Source: Clostridia bacterium (GTDB lineage Bacteria > Bacillota_A > Clostridia > Oscillospirales > Acutalibacteraceae). Taken from it: a stretch of DNA of 6,283 bases. The stretch is taken from assembly GCA_017549665.1 (NCBI GenBank), contig JAFYUD010000223.1, positions 1 through 6,283 of the forward strand. The letters are read 5' to 3'. The notes below the pieces were generated by a model. The model searched no databases and had not been told where the DNA came from. It saw nothing but the letters and a program-made list of their open reading frames with translations. The translations under genes were made by a program, and so were the position numbers. Of this stretch, positions 6,006-6,283 are shown piece after piece (the stretch's first letter is position 1; each line of letters opens with the position of its first letter).

Positions 6006-6283
6006 TTATTTTACAAGATCATGCTTCTTAAGGGCATTATAAAGTGTTGCCTTTGCAGCATCACTCATCTGACCGAGAGGCATTCTGCATCTGCCGACCT
6101 TCCAGCCGAGCATATTCATAGCTTCCTTTACGGGGATAGGATTAACGTCGCAAAACATAGCATCACAAAGATCAAGATATTCAAGCTGAAGCTTTCTTGA
6201 GCCTTCTACATCACCGTCAAGATATTTTCTTGCAATATCATGAGCAACTCTGGGAGCAACATGAGAAAGAACTGAGATAACAC
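6006..6283 (-). CDS. dapA: 4-hydroxy-tetrahydrodipicolinate synthase, C-terminal part, cut by the right edge
   Basis: Seen: the last 91 codons, beginning VISVLSHVAPRVAHDIARKY and ending NALKKHDLVK. The GVISV-type strand with HVAP corresponds to the end of the TIM barrel (G-V-I-S-V-x-(S/A)-N-x-x-P in the family), and CDVNPIPVKEAMNMLG and CRMPLGQMSD match the C-terminal helices of DapA. Family knowledge: DapA condenses pyruvate with L-aspartate semialdehyde through a Schiff-base lysine, the first committed step to diaminopimelate and lysine. The active-site lysine and start lie outside the window. About two thirds of the usual 290 residues are missing. The neighbouring dapB on the same strand confirms the assignment against other aldolase-superfamily lyases (NanA, KDG aldolase), whose tails lack NPIPVK. 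Confidence 0.93.
   Translation of the reverse strand, partial: VISVLSHVAPRVAHDIARKYLDGDVEGSRKLQLEYLDLCDAMFCDVNPIPVKEAMNMLGWKVGRCRMPLGQMSDAAKATLYNALKKHDLVK

Noticed and set aside
1..6283. CRISPR arrays, tRNA or rRNA genes, insertion sequences, prophage or defence genes.
   Set aside because: No repeated spacer-like units, cloverleaf-like segments, transposase or integrase motifs or terminal inverted repeats were seen on reading both strands; all genes are metabolic.

Overview
The window looks like ordinary chromosome from a low-GC Gram-positive anaerobe of the class Clostridia, with a gut or rumen Ruminococcus/Oscillospiraceae-type organism as the best guess. The reasons are AT-rich intergenic DNA, strong AGGAG-type ribosome binding sites, TTGAAA-17-TATTAT promoters, an oxygen-sensitive iron-sulfur serine dehydratase, a cytoplasmic GH95 glycosidase, and a BaiN/YhiN-type flavoprotein directly ahead of cmk. 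The taxon is inferred from these traits and was not tested by any search.

Layout. Positions 1-1484 (minus strand) hold a two-gene operon: a BaiN/YhiN-family flavoprotein followed 12 nt later by cmk (CMP kinase), which runs off the left edge. Positions 1485-1632 are an intergenic region carrying two divergent sigma-A-type promoters, both TTGAAA with a 17-nt spacer. Positions 1633-5113 (plus strand) hold a second two-gene operon: a GH95 alpha-L-fucosidase/alpha-L-galactosidase, then an iron-dependent L-serine dehydratase that starts at a TTG codon 1 nt after the glycosidase stop. Positions 5117-5185 hold two back-to-back intrinsic terminators, one per strand, that insulate convergent operons. 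Positions 5192-6283 (minus strand) hold dapB and the 3' end of dapA, separated by 58 nt that contain a GC-rich stem-loop followed by a U-rich run.

Function. The dap genes make the lysine/diaminopimelate precursor tetrahydrodipicolinate from aspartate semialdehyde and pyruvate. The serine dehydratase makes pyruvate and ammonia from L-serine. The glycosidase, which has no signal peptide, should trim terminal L-fucose or L-galactose from imported oligosaccharides. The cmk operon is housekeeping nucleotide metabolism. Pyruvate links the serine dehydratase to dapA only loosely, and the terminators separate the two units.

I found no mobile element, CRISPR array, RNA gene or undescribed multi-gene system. 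The points most worth a second look are the substrate-determining residue of the GH95 enzyme, the missing C-terminal cysteine of the serine dehydratase, and the hairpin between dapA and dapB.
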